DNA of 64,000 bases. Source: Leptospiraceae bacterium. Lineage in GTDB: Bacteria > Spirochaetota > Leptospiria > Leptospirales > Leptospiraceae. Both the position numbers and the translations under genes were made by a program. Where the stretch lies: NCBI GenBank assembly GCA_022402465.1, contig JAKRSH010000014.1:124001-188000 (forward strand), read 5' to 3'. This document shows positions 26,175-34,944 of this stretch, in pieces. The notes beneath the pieces are model-generated. The model did no database searches. It was not told where the DNA came from and worked only from the letters and a program-made list of their open reading frames with translations. Positions within the stretch are counted from its first letter, which is position 1; each line of letters begins with the position of its first letter.

Positions 26175-27676
26175 ATATAACCGTACCACCTAACTTACTA
26201 AAATATATAACAAAATCGAAATTACTCAATTTCAATAAATGTGAAAATTTCTTTAAGTTAAATCTTCTCCAGAACCAAGAAGGGAATAAAAGGAAGTCAC
26301 CCATTCTTTATAATCTTGAAAATGAAAAAGTAAAAGAATTGGCAAGAAGCCTGTATGGAAATTTACAAATACTCCCAAAATTCAATGATGTCCAAGAAGC
26401 ATTTCAACAAACTCTACTTAAACTTGAAGCAAAACAATCAATCTCCCATGCTGTTCTAATTTCAAAAGATTTAATTGCTTCACCAGATCTTTTAATTGTT
26501 CATGATGATGACTCTTTGGAAATTATAGAAATTGTTACATCTATTAATGCTAAAAAAGATATAGAAATAATTCTTAGTTTTTATCTTTTAGTTGCCCTTG
26601 AACTCAATCTTCCAGTTAAAAAATTGACAGTCATAAAAATAAATTCGAATTATATTTTAGATAATAACTTCGATATTCAGAGCTTTTTCAAAATTGTAGA
26701 TTACACTGACAAAATAGAAAATTCATCGAATCTTGTTCGACACACAATAGAAAGTATTCGGAAAGTACGCGATGGCATTTATGATTCAGATGAATTAAGT
26801 CATAAAATTTGTTCTAATTTAAAGAGTTGCTCCTTTCAAGCAACTTGCTTTCCGAATCTGCAAGATGGAGATTTAGTAACCCTAAGAGAATCTTCTAATA
26901 TTATAAATCAATTGTATGCGGCTAATATTTTTAATATTTCTGATATTCCGATTGAAGAATATACTGAAGATCTTACAAAAAAACAAATCATTCAAATCAT
27001 ATCAAATAAATATCAATTGGCTCAAGTTGATAAATCCAATATACTATCATTTCTAACAAGAATTAAATTTCCCGTTTATTATTTAGATTTTGAAACTATC
27101 AATCCACAGATACCTTTTTACAATAAAACGAAGGCGTTTCAGCATGTTCCATTTCTTTATTCTTTGCACATTTGGAGAGACCCAAATAATGATGAACTTG
27201 AGCATTTTGATTACATACAAGACTCCACTAGTGACCCACGGCACAAGATTTTAGAGAATTTATCTCAACTGATTCAACCCCGTGGAACTATACTTTGCTT
27301 TAATGATTTCTTTGAAAAAAGATGTATCCAAGAATCCGTACAATTTGTACATGAATTCCAAGATTGGTTTGAAACAATTCGTGGAAATTTTTTAGATGCT
27401 GCTATTCCTTTTAAATCTTTAGATTACTACAGCTACAAACAAAATGGATCAGCATCTCTTAAAGATATTTTGCCAGCCTTAACAGGAGCTTCTCATAGCC
27501 ATCTTGATATCCAAAATGGACATTCGGCTAATCTAATCTATTTGAAATGGATCCAGTCTTTTTCAGGAAATACAATTCCTGATGGAAAAGTACTCGAACA
27601 ACTTCGGGAATATTGTAAAATGGATACATTAGCACTCTATTTAATTCATAAAAAATTATTAGAAATTGTAAATTAA
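26171..27676 (+). CDS. Cas4/RecB-like and DnaQ-like two-domain nuclease (DUF2779 type)
   Basis: A 501-residue protein with two nuclease modules. The N-terminal half has the iron-sulphur staple of Cas4/AddB nucleases: one Cys early (Cys24, LLNFNKCENF) and three later (CSNLKSCSFQATC, about 215-227). The PD-(D/E)xK site is present as SPDLLIV then IIEIVTS, but the usual Lys of ExK is replaced. The C-terminal half (about 295-500) is a DEDDy exonuclease: YYLDFETINP, then CFNDFFEKRC, and YCKMDTLALY with the final Asp. It is translationally coupled to the WYL regulator (4-bp ATGA overlap). A DNA-repair or defence role is plausible but unproven. Confidence 0.8.
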   Translation: MNITVPPNLLKYITKSKLLNFNKCENFFKLNLLQNQEGNKRKSPILYNLENEKVKELARSLYGNLQILPKFNDVQEAFQQTLLKLEAKQSISHAVLISKDLIASPDLLIVHDDDSLEIIEIVTSINAKKDIEIILSFYLLVALELNLPVKKLTVIKINSNYILDNNFDIQSFFKIVDYTDKIENSSNLVRHTIESIRKVRDGIYDSDELSHKICSNLKSCSFQATCFPNLQDGDLVTLRESSNIINQLYAANIFNISDIPIEEYTEDLTKKQIIQIISNKYQLAQVDKSNILSFLTRIKFPVYYLDFETINPQIPFYNKTKAFQHVPFLYSLHIWRDPNNDELEHFDYIQDSTSDPRHKILENLSQLIQPRGTILCFNDFFEKRCIQESVQFVHEFQDWFETIRGNFLDAAIPFKSLDYYSYKQNGSASLKDILPALTGASHSHLDIQNGHSANLIYLKWIQSFSGNTIPDGKVLEQLREYCKMDTLALYLIHKKLLEIVN

Positions 27677-27678
27677 CT

Positions 27679-28749
27679 ATGACATCCATACAAAGATTTT
27701 TTTTAAAAATACTCTTAAGCTTTCCAGATTCTTGGAAAATCAAACTAACGGGTGGTAGACCAATTGAAATCAATGGCAAAACTCTACATCCTGATTTTCA
27801 ATTAATTGCCTGGATCGACCGATTTATATCCAAATTTCATAATTATAAACCTACCAAAGCTAAGAAAGTATTTGAATCCAAGATTAAAATTATTTCCAAT
27901 AAACCTATTTCCCTTCCAAAAGTTGAAACAACTGTTATAGGAGGAATCAACGACTCTATTAAAATAAGAATCTACAATCCAGATCCAACAAGAGATGGTC
28001 ATCCTATTCTTCTTTATTTTCACGGAGGAGGGCATGTAGTTGGTAGCATTAATACACATGATAATCTTTGTAGATATCTAGCTTACTTTACTCCTTGTTT
28101 AGTGTTTTCAGTAGATTATAGATTAGCTCCCGAATTTCCTTTCCCCAATGCAATCAATGACACTTTTAGAGCTTATAAATGGATTAAATCAAATGCAATG
28201 CGTTTAGGAGGGAATCCAGACAAAATTGCTTTAGCAGGTGATAGTGCAGGAGGCAATCTTGCAATGGCAACAACAATTCTTCTGAAAGAATCAAAGCAAG
28301 ATCTACCAAATTTTATAGGTTTACTCTATCCATATTTAGATCTATCCCAAGAAACCGCTTCTTATGAAACCTACCAAGAAGGATATCTACTTTCACGATC
28401 TCAGTTACGTTGGTTTAAAAGTCACTACGCCCCGAATACAAACGATAGATCCAAACCGGAAGCAAGCCCTTTGCTATATCCTAACTTTAAAGATTTTCCA
28501 AATTGCTACGTTGCGACAGCAGGATTTGATCCACTCTTAGATGAGGGTGTAGAACTTGTGTCCAAACTCCAGAAGGACAGAGTTCACGTAGTCCATACTA
28601 ACTTTCCAGGATTAGTCCATGGCTATGCGAGTTTTGCTGATATAATTCCAGCCGCTTGGGATGCAGTACAAGATTTTATTAAATATTTAAAGACAGAATG
28701 GTCAGGTCACTTAAAGACTGAGTCTCCAGATCACGATACTAATGAATAG
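27679..28749 (+). CDS. Alpha/beta hydrolase of the hormone-sensitive lipase family
   Basis: A 356-residue esterase/lipase. The oxyanion-hole motif is YFHGGGHVVGS (about 113-123) and the nucleophile Ser is in GDSAGGNLA (near 190). The catalytic Asp is probably in GFDPLLDEG, and the catalytic His is in LVHGYASF. These match family IV bacterial esterases that cleave short- to medium-chain acyl esters. No signal peptide is seen, although the N-terminus (RFFLKILLSFPDSW) is hydrophobic and might touch the membrane. It begins 2 bp after the nuclease stop, so it belongs to the same plus-strand run. Confidence 0.9.
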   Translation: MTSIQRFFLKILLSFPDSWKIKLTGGRPIEINGKTLHPDFQLIAWIDRFISKFHNYKPTKAKKVFESKIKIISNKPISLPKVETTVIGGINDSIKIRIYNPDPTRDGHPILLYFHGGGHVVGSINTHDNLCRYLAYFTPCLVFSVDYRLAPEFPFPNAINDTFRAYKWIKSNAMRLGGNPDKIALAGDSAGGNLAMATTILLKESKQDLPNFIGLLYPYLDLSQETASYETYQEGYLLSRSQLRWFKSHYAPNTNDRSKPEASPLLYPNFKDFPNCYVATAGFDPLLDEGVELVSKLQKDRVHVVHTNFPGLVHGYASFADIIPAAWDAVQDFIKYLKTEWSGHLKTESPDHDTNE

Positions 28750-28760
28750 GGACAATTAAG

Positions 28761-29564
28761 ATGAACCAAGCCAAAATCCTTTTTTCAATATTACTCTTAC
28801 TAAGCACTTTAGGTTCAGTATTTGCTGAACGCGCCAAAAGCCTTACATTTAAGGAACGTGAAACCTTAAAACAGATAGAAGCCCAAAGAAAAGCAGGATT
28901 CTCTGATGTCGAAATTGATACTCTTCATGAGTCAATTGCAAAGAATATCGGAGAAATTAAAAAGTTAAATGAGCTAGGTGTAGACAAACAGGCTTCTGTC
29001 TATTTAACCGATATTCCAGCAACTAATTCTGATATTTTTAAATTAGATAAAGAGAACAAAACGTTTTTGGAATTTTCTTTACCACAGGGTCAATCTTATG
29101 TAGACTGGCCTAAAATTTATCTGTATGATGGTTATGCTTATATCTATCCCTCTGAAAATTTCCAAGATATCTCAAAGATCGTCTTAATGTTTCGTAGAGT
29201 AAATGCTGAAGGTGATGTCTATGTAAAAGAAATGAGAAGACTCATCAATCCAACTCCCAAATCTATCGTTTTCAAAGAAGATAACACAGTTGAAACAGAT
29301 TCCAATTCTGATATTATTTTAGAATACTATCAATCTAACACATCTAATACGATTTGGCCAAATGAACCAATACAAGCTATGGAACCAAATGTAACCATGG
29401 AATTGAATAAAGCTGATTCTCCACTTCCATATGAAAAACAAAAAATGATCATGCAACAATACAAAAAAATTCTTAGAAACATTGATAAGACAGTATCAAA
29501 AAAGTTAAGAGGATTGCAACTGGATCAAAGAAGAATGGTGACAAAAATGCTTGAGTTCAAATAA
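28761..29564 (+). CDS. Exported protein of unknown function
   Basis: A 267-residue protein not matched to a known family. It has a clear signal peptide (MNQAKILFSILLLLSTLGSV..., cleavage near VFA-E). The mature part starts with a charged helical segment (FKERETLKQIEAQRKAGFSDVEIDTLHESIAKNI, about 30-70), then a beta-rich middle (FLEFSLPQGQSYVDWPKIYLYDGYAYIYPS), and ends with a basic helix (MIMQQYKKILRNIDKTVSKKL). It is probably periplasmic. It is followed 9 bp later by the S1/P1-phospholipase-like gene. Confidence 0.75.
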   Translation: MNQAKILFSILLLLSTLGSVFAERAKSLTFKERETLKQIEAQRKAGFSDVEIDTLHESIAKNIGEIKKLNELGVDKQASVYLTDIPATNSDIFKLDKENKTFLEFSLPQGQSYVDWPKIYLYDGYAYIYPSENFQDISKIVLMFRRVNAEGDVYVKEMRRLINPTPKSIVFKEDNTVETDSNSDIILEYYQSNTSNTIWPNEPIQAMEPNVTMELNKADSPLPYEKQKMIMQQYKKILRNIDKTVSKKLRGLQLDQRRMVTKMLEFK

Positions 29565-29573
29565 ACTCATTCC

Positions 29574-30917
29574 ATGAAACAATTAGTTGCATTATCTTTA
29601 GCCTTAATTATTCCATATCAAACTTTCCTTTATGCCTGGGGGGAACATTCCCTCGGCACCTACCCAGCACTAAGAATTGATGAAGAACTTTCCAAAGCCA
29701 AAAAGGTTAAAGTCGAAAGCTTAGAATCCTTTTTACTTTCCGAAGAAGACTCTCTGATTTCCTTCCTAGATGAAAAAGATAAACTCTACTCAGCTCAGTT
29801 CCCATCCTATCCTTTACTTCCTACGGAATTAAAACTTATGAAAGGAAACTCCAAAGCAGAGATTAAGAAAAAATTCTTAATGGCAATTAGAATCAATCCA
29901 AACTTTAAGACCTTATCATACATACAAACATTACCAGGCGAGAATTTTCCAAACTGTAGAAAGCTTAAAGCAGAGAAAGTTACAATTTTTAAAGATAATT
30001 CATTCTGGGACGAAGTAAATTTTTGTGAGCTAAATCTAGGACAAAGTGTACATCCAATTGATATAATTGCCACAGCATCTGATGAGCCTGATTACGGAAT
30101 TGATATAGGTTTATTCGAAGATAATGAATCTGATTATGGAAAAATCTATGGATTTGGACAACAGTCTTATGGAAACCCTGCTTTAGAGTTCTCAAGTCAG
30201 ACTCCTTTTCACATTGGATATTATTATGAGAATTTTATAATGTTCGGACTAGCAGGATATTTAAAGAAAAATTATCCACACTTTCGTGCACAACAATTTC
30301 TGGACTTAGCCAAATTTGCATTTTCTAAGGGTCATGACTATTGGGGATATCGCTTCCTAGGTTGGGGCTTACACTATGTACAAGATCTTACTCAACCTTA
30401 CCATTCAACGGTTTCACCCAATGCATCAACAGCAAGTTTGATGTGGGTAAATCTAAAATCTGGACTTGGTTTTGAGACTTCAATGAAGCAAACAATTACC
30501 CTGCTCTCTAATAGACATTTAGTAATTGAAGATATACAAAGACATTCTTTAACATTTCTTACTAAGAAAAAAGAGATTACTCATCCTTACCTTCTTGCCT
30601 TCCAAAATACGAAAATCGATTCAACTTATCCCAAATTTGATGCAAGCTATGTAGTCTCGGTTGTTGCTAAAGAATCTAATTCAAAAGCAAAGATACTAGA
30701 CAAGGCCATAGTTGAAGCTGTTCCTGAAAAATTTGTAGATGACCCTACTCATTCCTATGACAGTCACAATGGAAATGAAAATGTTTATGATTACCTTATA
30801 AGAGAAGACCCAAAATCTCTTGAGCTATTGAGCCCATCTCTAATTGATTTGTTCCAATCTTTTGGCTCTCATTCTAGAAATTTTGTTAAAGCTGGAATTG
30901 AACCAAAGAAAAAATAA
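29574..30917 (+). CDS. Exported S1/P1 nuclease / zinc phospholipase C-like protein
   Basis: A 447-residue protein. The signal peptide (about 1-20) is predicted to be cut just before WGEHSLG, which would leave Trp1 and a nearby His at the mature N-terminus, as zinc-coordinating S1/P1 nucleases and zinc-dependent phospholipases C require. A second signature, GWGLHYVQDLTQPYHSTVSP (about 262-281), matches the HxxxDxxxPxH zinc motif. A third His-Asp cluster occurs near THSYDSHNGNENVYDYL. Together these suggest a trinuclear zinc enzyme in the periplasm or outside, cleaving phosphodiester bonds. The length is larger than typical phospholipase C. Substrate (lipid or nucleic acid) is undecided. Confidence 0.7.
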   Translation: MKQLVALSLALIIPYQTFLYAWGEHSLGTYPALRIDEELSKAKKVKVESLESFLLSEEDSLISFLDEKDKLYSAQFPSYPLLPTELKLMKGNSKAEIKKKFLMAIRINPNFKTLSYIQTLPGENFPNCRKLKAEKVTIFKDNSFWDEVNFCELNLGQSVHPIDIIATASDEPDYGIDIGLFEDNESDYGKIYGFGQQSYGNPALEFSSQTPFHIGYYYENFIMFGLAGYLKKNYPHFRAQQFLDLAKFAFSKGHDYWGYRFLGWGLHYVQDLTQPYHSTVSPNASTASLMWVNLKSGLGFETSMKQTITLLSNRHLVIEDIQRHSLTFLTKKKEITHPYLLAFQNTKIDSTYPKFDASYVVSVVAKESNSKAKILDKAIVEAVPEKFVDDPTHSYDSHNGNENVYDYLIREDPKSLELLSPSLIDLFQSFGSHSRNFVKAGIEPKKK

Positions 30918-30984
30918 AATAATCTAAAGCCAGAGTAACCTCTTTCTATATTTTTCGAATTCATTTCGGATAGCAGAGGTTGTA

Positions 30985-31431
30985 ATGAATAAGATTCGTT
31001 TATTTTGTTTTGTAATTGGTTGTTTAGTATCTGGTTCCCTCTTCTCTGAGGATATCAATAAATCTTTCTTTGGAAATGTTGCAATAGAAGGTTATGATCC
31101 TGTTGCATACTTTACTGAGGGAAGACCAGTCAAAGGAAGTTCTGAGTTCGAATTCATTTGGGAAGATGCCAAATGGAGATTTTCTTCTGACAAAAATAAG
31201 AAACTTTTTATGGAACAACCTAAAAAGTATGCTCCTCAATTCGGAGGATATTGTGCTTTTGCAATGAATCTTGGAAAGAAGTATAAAATATCCCCTGAAT
31301 ACTTTGCCATACACAATGGTAAGCTATATTTAAATTTCAATTCTGATGTACAGGAAAAATGGTTAAAGGATAAAGAAAGTATGATTGAAAATGCCAATAA
31401 AAATTGGGAAAAACTGGAGAAGAACAAGTGA
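30985..31431 (+). CDS. Exported YHS-domain protein
   Basis: A 148-residue protein with a signal peptide (about 1-21, CLVSGSLFSED). One YHS domain follows (about 30-105: VAIEGYDPVAYFTEGRPVKG, FSSDKNKKLFMEQPKKYAPQFGGYCAFAM), with the Tyr, Phe and Cys of the fold. YHS domains accompany metal-handling proteins and may bind a metal or redox cofactor; no enzymatic activity can be assigned. AGAGG lies 5 nt before the ATG. The downstream membrane protein begins with GTGA overlapping the stop. Confidence 0.85.
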   Translation: MNKIRLFCFVIGCLVSGSLFSEDINKSFFGNVAIEGYDPVAYFTEGRPVKGSSEFEFIWEDAKWRFSSDKNKKLFMEQPKKYAPQFGGYCAFAMNLGKKYKISPEYFAIHNGKLYLNFNSDVQEKWLKDKESMIENANKNWEKLEKNK

Positions 31432-31811
31432 AGTATTATTTGGAATTAGTTATTAAAATGATCGTTGCTTTTATTATGGGTCAAACTCTTTTCTTCAAGT
31501 TCTCTGGTGCTGAGGAATCTATTTATATTTTTGCAAAAATAGGTATTGAACCTTGGGGAAGATACCTTACTGGTATGAGTGAACTTATAGCGATCATACT
31601 TTTGTTCTATCCAAAGACTGTATTTTACGGAGCTGCATTAACATTTGGAATTATGTTTGGTGCAATTCTCAGTCATTTTCTCTTTCTGGGAATCGAGGTT
31701 TACGATGATGATGGCTTACTATTTGGATTAGCACTCACTGCTTTAGTTGGGAGTTGTTTCCTGCTTTATAAAAATTGGAAAAAAGGTCCTTACTTTTTAC
31801 CGTTTAATTAA
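31428..31811 (+). CDS. DoxX-like integral membrane protein
   Basis: A roughly 127-residue protein with about four membrane helices. It is like the DoxX/DoxD-type small membrane family: VIKMIVAFIMGQTLFFKFSG at the start, FAKIGIEPWGRYLTGMSEL, and two further hydrophobic helices. I start it at GTG 31428 (GGAGA at 31416-31420, 7-nt spacer), not at a TTG 24 bp upstream; the GTGA overlaps the stop of the YHS gene. Function is unknown; DoxX proteins have been linked to quinone or redox and to envelope stress, and the YHS partner may act with it. Confidence 0.8.
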   Translation: MKYYLELVIKMIVAFIMGQTLFFKFSGAEESIYIFAKIGIEPWGRYLTGMSELIAIILLFYPKTVFYGAALTFGIMFGAILSHFLFLGIEVYDDDGLLFGLALTALVGSCFLLYKNWKKGPYFLPFN

Positions 31812-32006
31812 ATATTGTGAGATAGTCTTTTCTTCAGTAACATATTTCTTCTTTAGATAAGAAATAGCATTATTGATAAATCTTGGAATGGATTTGCCAG
31901 CATCCAGCAAATCCAACTTAATTACAGTTAACTCATCAATCGTATTCAAAGCCAATATTCTTTGGCTTTGGTGCGTTTCGAATTCGTCATCCAATTCTAA
32001 ATTCAT
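31797..32006 (-). CDS. Small protein of unknown function
   Basis: A 69-residue reading frame starting 22 bp after the transporter gene on the same strand. Its last 15 bp overlap the end of the convergent DoxX-like gene. It is acidic at the N-terminus (MNLELDDEFETHQSQRI), hydrophobic/basic in the middle (GKSIPRFINNAISYLKKKYV) and Lys/Arg at the end. It lacks any known motif. A purine-rich stretch (GAGCTAGAGAAAATT) precedes the ATG. It may be a small helical regulator or simply an ORF of chance; an overlapping plus-strand frame at 31873-32094 looks less convincing. Confidence 0.4.
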   Translation of the reverse strand: MNLELDDEFETHQSQRILALNTIDELTVIKLDLLDAGKSIPRFINNAISYLKKKYVTEEKTISQYLIKR

Positions 32007-32028
32007 AATTTTCTCTAGCTCACCAATA

Positions 32029-33366
32029 TCAATCTACATGATTATTGGCTTGCGCGATTCCTCTCTTTTCATCAACGAAAAAATTCACTACTAGTGATAA
32101 GAAATAAAAAAGAGCAACGATAAGGAAAGAATTGCGAAGGGTAAAAATTGTCTGCAATCCACCTAAGGCTAAAAGCCCAACTGCAGCTGCAACCTTACCG
32201 GACAAGCCCCATAAGCCATAGAATTCCCCTGTCTTGGTTGCAGGTGAAAAAAGACCAACAATTGCTCTTGATGCAGACTGGGTAGATCCGATTCCAAGTC
32301 CCGCAAGAACCGCTATTACTATAAAGATCCATTGTGGAGTCCAGTTCAATCCTAAGTTATCAATAGCAATCACAGAAATATCTTTCACAAAATAGATTAA
32401 AGAACAAGTAAAAATCCAAAGATACAATGTTAGATTAAAAGTTTTCTTAGCTCCATAGGAATCTTGTAGAACGCCAAAAGCAAAAGCTCCAAGTGCAGCA
32501 GATATCTGAAGAAAGATAAACATGAAAGCAACCTGGGATGGACTCAATCCTATTTCTTGCTCACCATAAATAAATGCAAAGCCAATCACAATTCCATGAG
32601 AAGCCATAGCAAAAAACAAAGAAAATAAATAGATCATAAGATCTTTAAATTTTGCAGCATCTTTCAAAGTTCTTATCACAACAAAGGTTGCATGTTTAAT
32701 ATACGTTACACCTGGAGGAAGTACTGATTTTACTTCAGGTTCTTTGAGAAAAAGAAATGTAGGAATAGCAGCTATTAAGAAAAATATTGCAGTATACGGT
32801 CCAACCCATTTTAAATTTTCATAATTTGTAATATCTATATCTCCAAGAGTCTGAACCAAGGCAACAGAACCTAATCCACCGAAGTATCCAATTCCCCAAG
32901 CATAACCTGAAATCTTACCAAGTTCATTCTTATCTCCTAGAAAAGGAAGAAAGGATGAAACGATGTTCTCTGTGGATGTAAAACTAAAAAAGGACAATAT
33001 GACCAAAATCATTGCAAGAGCAACCATACCTGGCTCAACAAAATACAAAAGTGCAGTTGGTACTATGCACATAAAAGAAGTAAGAATCAAAGCTTTCTTT
33101 TTAGTTGGTGAGAAATCCGTGATGGCTCCAATAATTGGAGCAGAAATTACAACCAATAGATAACCCACAGCTTGGGCTATAGACCAGAGCAAATTCCCCA
33201 ATGAATAGGGATTCTCAGTGCCTGGCTCAGATGGAACAATTAACTTAGTAAATATATTACAGAAAATAACTGTAATAATTACTGTAGTATAGGATGAATT
33301 GGCGAAATCAAACATACACCAGCCAAAAATTTGCTTCTTCTGCGTTGACTTAGAAAGTTGAGACAT
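32029..33366 (-). CDS. Atg22/UMF1-family major facilitator transporter
   Basis: A 445-residue integral membrane protein with 12 predicted helices. The start is characteristic of the UMF1/Atg22 branch of the MFS (FGWCMFDFANSSYTTVI). Other family-like segments are GAITDFSPTKKKALI (MFS loop 2-3 motif), GYFGGLGS and FGVLQDSYGAKKTF between the halves, and IVGLFSPATKTGEFYGLWG. In fungi Atg22 exports amino acids from vacuoles, but for bacterial members the substrate is unknown. It is divergent from the ferredoxin-like gene at 33496. Confidence 0.9.
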   Translation of the reverse strand: MSQLSKSTQKKQIFGWCMFDFANSSYTTVIITVIFCNIFTKLIVPSEPGTENPYSLGNLLWSIAQAVGYLLVVISAPIIGAITDFSPTKKKALILTSFMCIVPTALLYFVEPGMVALAMILVILSFFSFTSTENIVSSFLPFLGDKNELGKISGYAWGIGYFGGLGSVALVQTLGDIDITNYENLKWVGPYTAIFFLIAAIPTFLFLKEPEVKSVLPPGVTYIKHATFVVIRTLKDAAKFKDLMIYLFSLFFAMASHGIVIGFAFIYGEQEIGLSPSQVAFMFIFLQISAALGAFAFGVLQDSYGAKKTFNLTLYLWIFTCSLIYFVKDISVIAIDNLGLNWTPQWIFIVIAVLAGLGIGSTQSASRAIVGLFSPATKTGEFYGLWGLSGKVAAAVGLLALGGLQTIFTLRNSFLIVALFYFLSLVVNFFVDEKRGIAQANNHVD

Positions 33367-33495
33367 AAGTTAATTTGTTCCTAATAGAAATAGTATGATG
33401 GAAGTATCTGAATAAGATTGAAAATGTCAATTGATTCTCATAAAAAATGATAGCTAGAATATACATACCACATATTTTTTTACTAAGGATTGTAT

Positions 33496-33711
33496 TTGGA
33501 AGAAATTGATCTATATTCTCTAATGAGACCAAGAAAGGTCTGTGTATGCAAGCAAGTCAGTGAATCCGAAATAGTTGCATCCATACAGAATGGTGCCAAT
33601 TCAGTAGAAGAAATCTCTAAAATAACTCTCGCAAGCACAGGATGTGGAACCTGTCGCAGATCTATTCAAAATATCCTAGATCGTGAACTTAAAGTAGGCA
33701 AAATAAATTAA
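33496..33711 (+). CDS. BFD-like [2Fe-2S]-binding protein
   Basis: A small (about 71-residue) protein with the spacing of the bacterioferritin-associated ferredoxin/BFD fold: CVCKQV (two Cys) then TGCGTCRRSI (two Cys), about 30 residues apart, with the helix-turn ANSVEEISKIT between. The four Cys would hold a [2Fe-2S] cluster. The start is uncertain; TTG at 33496 fits AAGGA at 33485-33489 best, while a longer frame starts at 33490 and ATG at 33523 also keeps the domain. The role could be iron storage release, nitrate/nitrite reductase-like electron transfer or regulation. It overlaps the next gene by 1 bp (TAATG). Confidence 0.85.
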   Translation: MEEIDLYSLMRPRKVCVCKQVSESEIVASIQNGANSVEEISKITLASTGCGTCRRSIQNILDRELKVGKIN

Positions 33712-34361
33712 TGAAACAAACTCTCTCAATCAATATGGCAATGAGTATAGACGGTAAAGTTGCAAGACCAGATGGTCGATGGTATGGTCTTACATCGGAA
33801 GCAGATAAACGACAAATGGATAATTACAGATCTAAATCTGATGCAATTATTGTAGGTAAAAATTCTATTCTCAATGATAACCCTAGAGTTAAATTGAAAT
33901 TTGTTGAAAATGCAATCAATCCTAGACCTATAATTCTTATTCGTAGAGGTACTCTCACTCCAGATAAGAAAATTTTTGAAGAATCTGATCATATCCCTTT
34001 AGTTATTTGTTGCAAAGCAAACAAAAAAGAAATTGAAGAAAATCTCAAGAACAGAGTTGAGATACATGCCTTGGATAGTGATGATATTGATCCGAAGAAA
34101 GTTTTGGGAATTCTTTCGAGACTAGGTTATGAAAGAATTTTATTAGAAGGTGGTCCCAAACTGAATTATGCTTTTCTAAAACAAGGGCTAGTGAACAGAA
34201 TTCACATAACACTTGTTCCTTTTTTGATTGGAATGAAAACTTTACCAGCCATCGCTGATGGAGATTCTGATCTTCCAGACTTTGATAAGAAAAAGTGGAA
34301 ACTAACTTCTTCTATCCAAGAAGAGAATGAAGTCTTTCTTACTTATGAAAATATCGAATAA
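33711..34361 (+). CDS. RibD C-terminal-domain reductase
   Basis: A 216-residue dihydrofolate-reductase-like protein of the RibD-C family, NADPH-binding. Family motifs are NMAMSIDGKVARPDGRW, RSKSDAIIVGKNSILNDNP, GYERILLEGGPKLNYAFL and ITLVPFLIG. In fused RibD this domain reduces the ribosylamino-pyrimidine of riboflavin synthesis; stand-alone copies such as this one (with no deaminase domain) act on riboflavin intermediates or other substrates. A second ribD was not seen in this window. Its end is overlapped for 35 bp by the transglycosylase gene. Confidence 0.85.
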   Translation: MKQTLSINMAMSIDGKVARPDGRWYGLTSEADKRQMDNYRSKSDAIIVGKNSILNDNPRVKLKFVENAINPRPIILIRRGTLTPDKKIFEESDHIPLVICCKANKKEIEENLKNRVEIHALDSDDIDPKKVLGILSRLGYERILLEGGPKLNYAFLKQGLVNRIHITLVPFLIGMKTLPAIADGDSDLPDFDKKKWKLTSSIQEENEVFLTYENIE

Positions 34362-34944
34362 TTATATTCTTATTTTTTCTATTTGTTTAGCACCATTTTT
34401 TTCTTTACTCCTTATCAGTCTTGAGTTCCTGGAAGGAAGATATTTCTTATTTAAAGAAAATTCCATCAAGTTTTTAATTGATCAATCCTATTCAATTGAA
34501 TTGAACCAAGACTGGGTTAATTTAGAAGAACTACCACAAGGAGCGGTTCAAGCTTTGGTTTCTGTGGAAGATTCTCGATTTTACAATCATAAAGGATTTT
34601 CTTTATTCGATATTCATTCTGCAATGATTCAGAATCTAGTTTTAGGTAAAAAATTGCGAGGTGCAAGCACAATAACTCAGCAACTTTCAAGAACACTTTT
34701 TCTAAATCGTGAAAAAACAATTAAAAGAAAATTACAAGAAATCCGAATTGCTGTCGCCCTAGAAAGATCCTTAACAAAAAAAGAAATCTTAGAATACTAT
34801 CTCAATACCGTCTATTGGGGAAAAGGCTTCAATGGAATTTACTTCGCATCAAGATATCATTTTAGAAAGCCACCTAACGAGTTGACCTTAGATGAATTCA
34901 AAGAGTTAGTTCAAAAGTTGAAACGACCAGATCGAAATCCTTGA
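34327..34944 (+). CDS. Monofunctional peptidoglycan glycosyltransferase (GT51)
   Basis: A 205-residue membrane-anchored enzyme that polymerises lipid II into glycan strands. It has one hydrophobic anchor (about 11-30). GT51 motifs appear in order: VSVEDSRFYNHKGFS (catalytic Glu in EDxxFxxHxG), GASTITQQLSRTLFL, KLQEIRIAVALERSLTKKEILEYYLN and YWGKGFNGIYFAS. There is no transpeptidase domain, so it is of the MtgA type. The ATG at 34327 lies inside the end of the reductase gene; a second ATG at 34345 would also work. Confidence 0.9.
   Translation: MKSFLLMKISNNYILIFSICLAPFFSLLLISLEFLEGRYFLFKENSIKFLIDQSYSIELNQDWVNLEELPQGAVQALVSVEDSRFYNHKGFSLFDIHSAMIQNLVLGKKLRGASTITQQLSRTLFLNREKTIKRKLQEIRIAVALERSLTKKEILEYYLNTVYWGKGFNGIYFASRYHFRKPPNELTLDEFKELVQKLKRPDRNP

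Noticed and set aside
30940-30984. Inverted AACCTCT/AGAGGTT before the YHS gene as an RBS-blocking hairpin
   Set aside because: Seven-bp arms with a loop of about 30 nt make a weak structure; AGAGG is simply the ribosome binding site.
31873-32094. 73-residue plus-strand frame in the gap after the DoxX-like gene
   Set aside because: It opposes the more plausible 69-residue minus-strand frame and the end of the transporter gene.
33420-33475. Fur-box-like sequence between the transporter and ferredoxin genes
   Set aside because: Only a partial match (TGATTCTCAT) to a degenerate AT-rich consensus; not enough to claim iron control.
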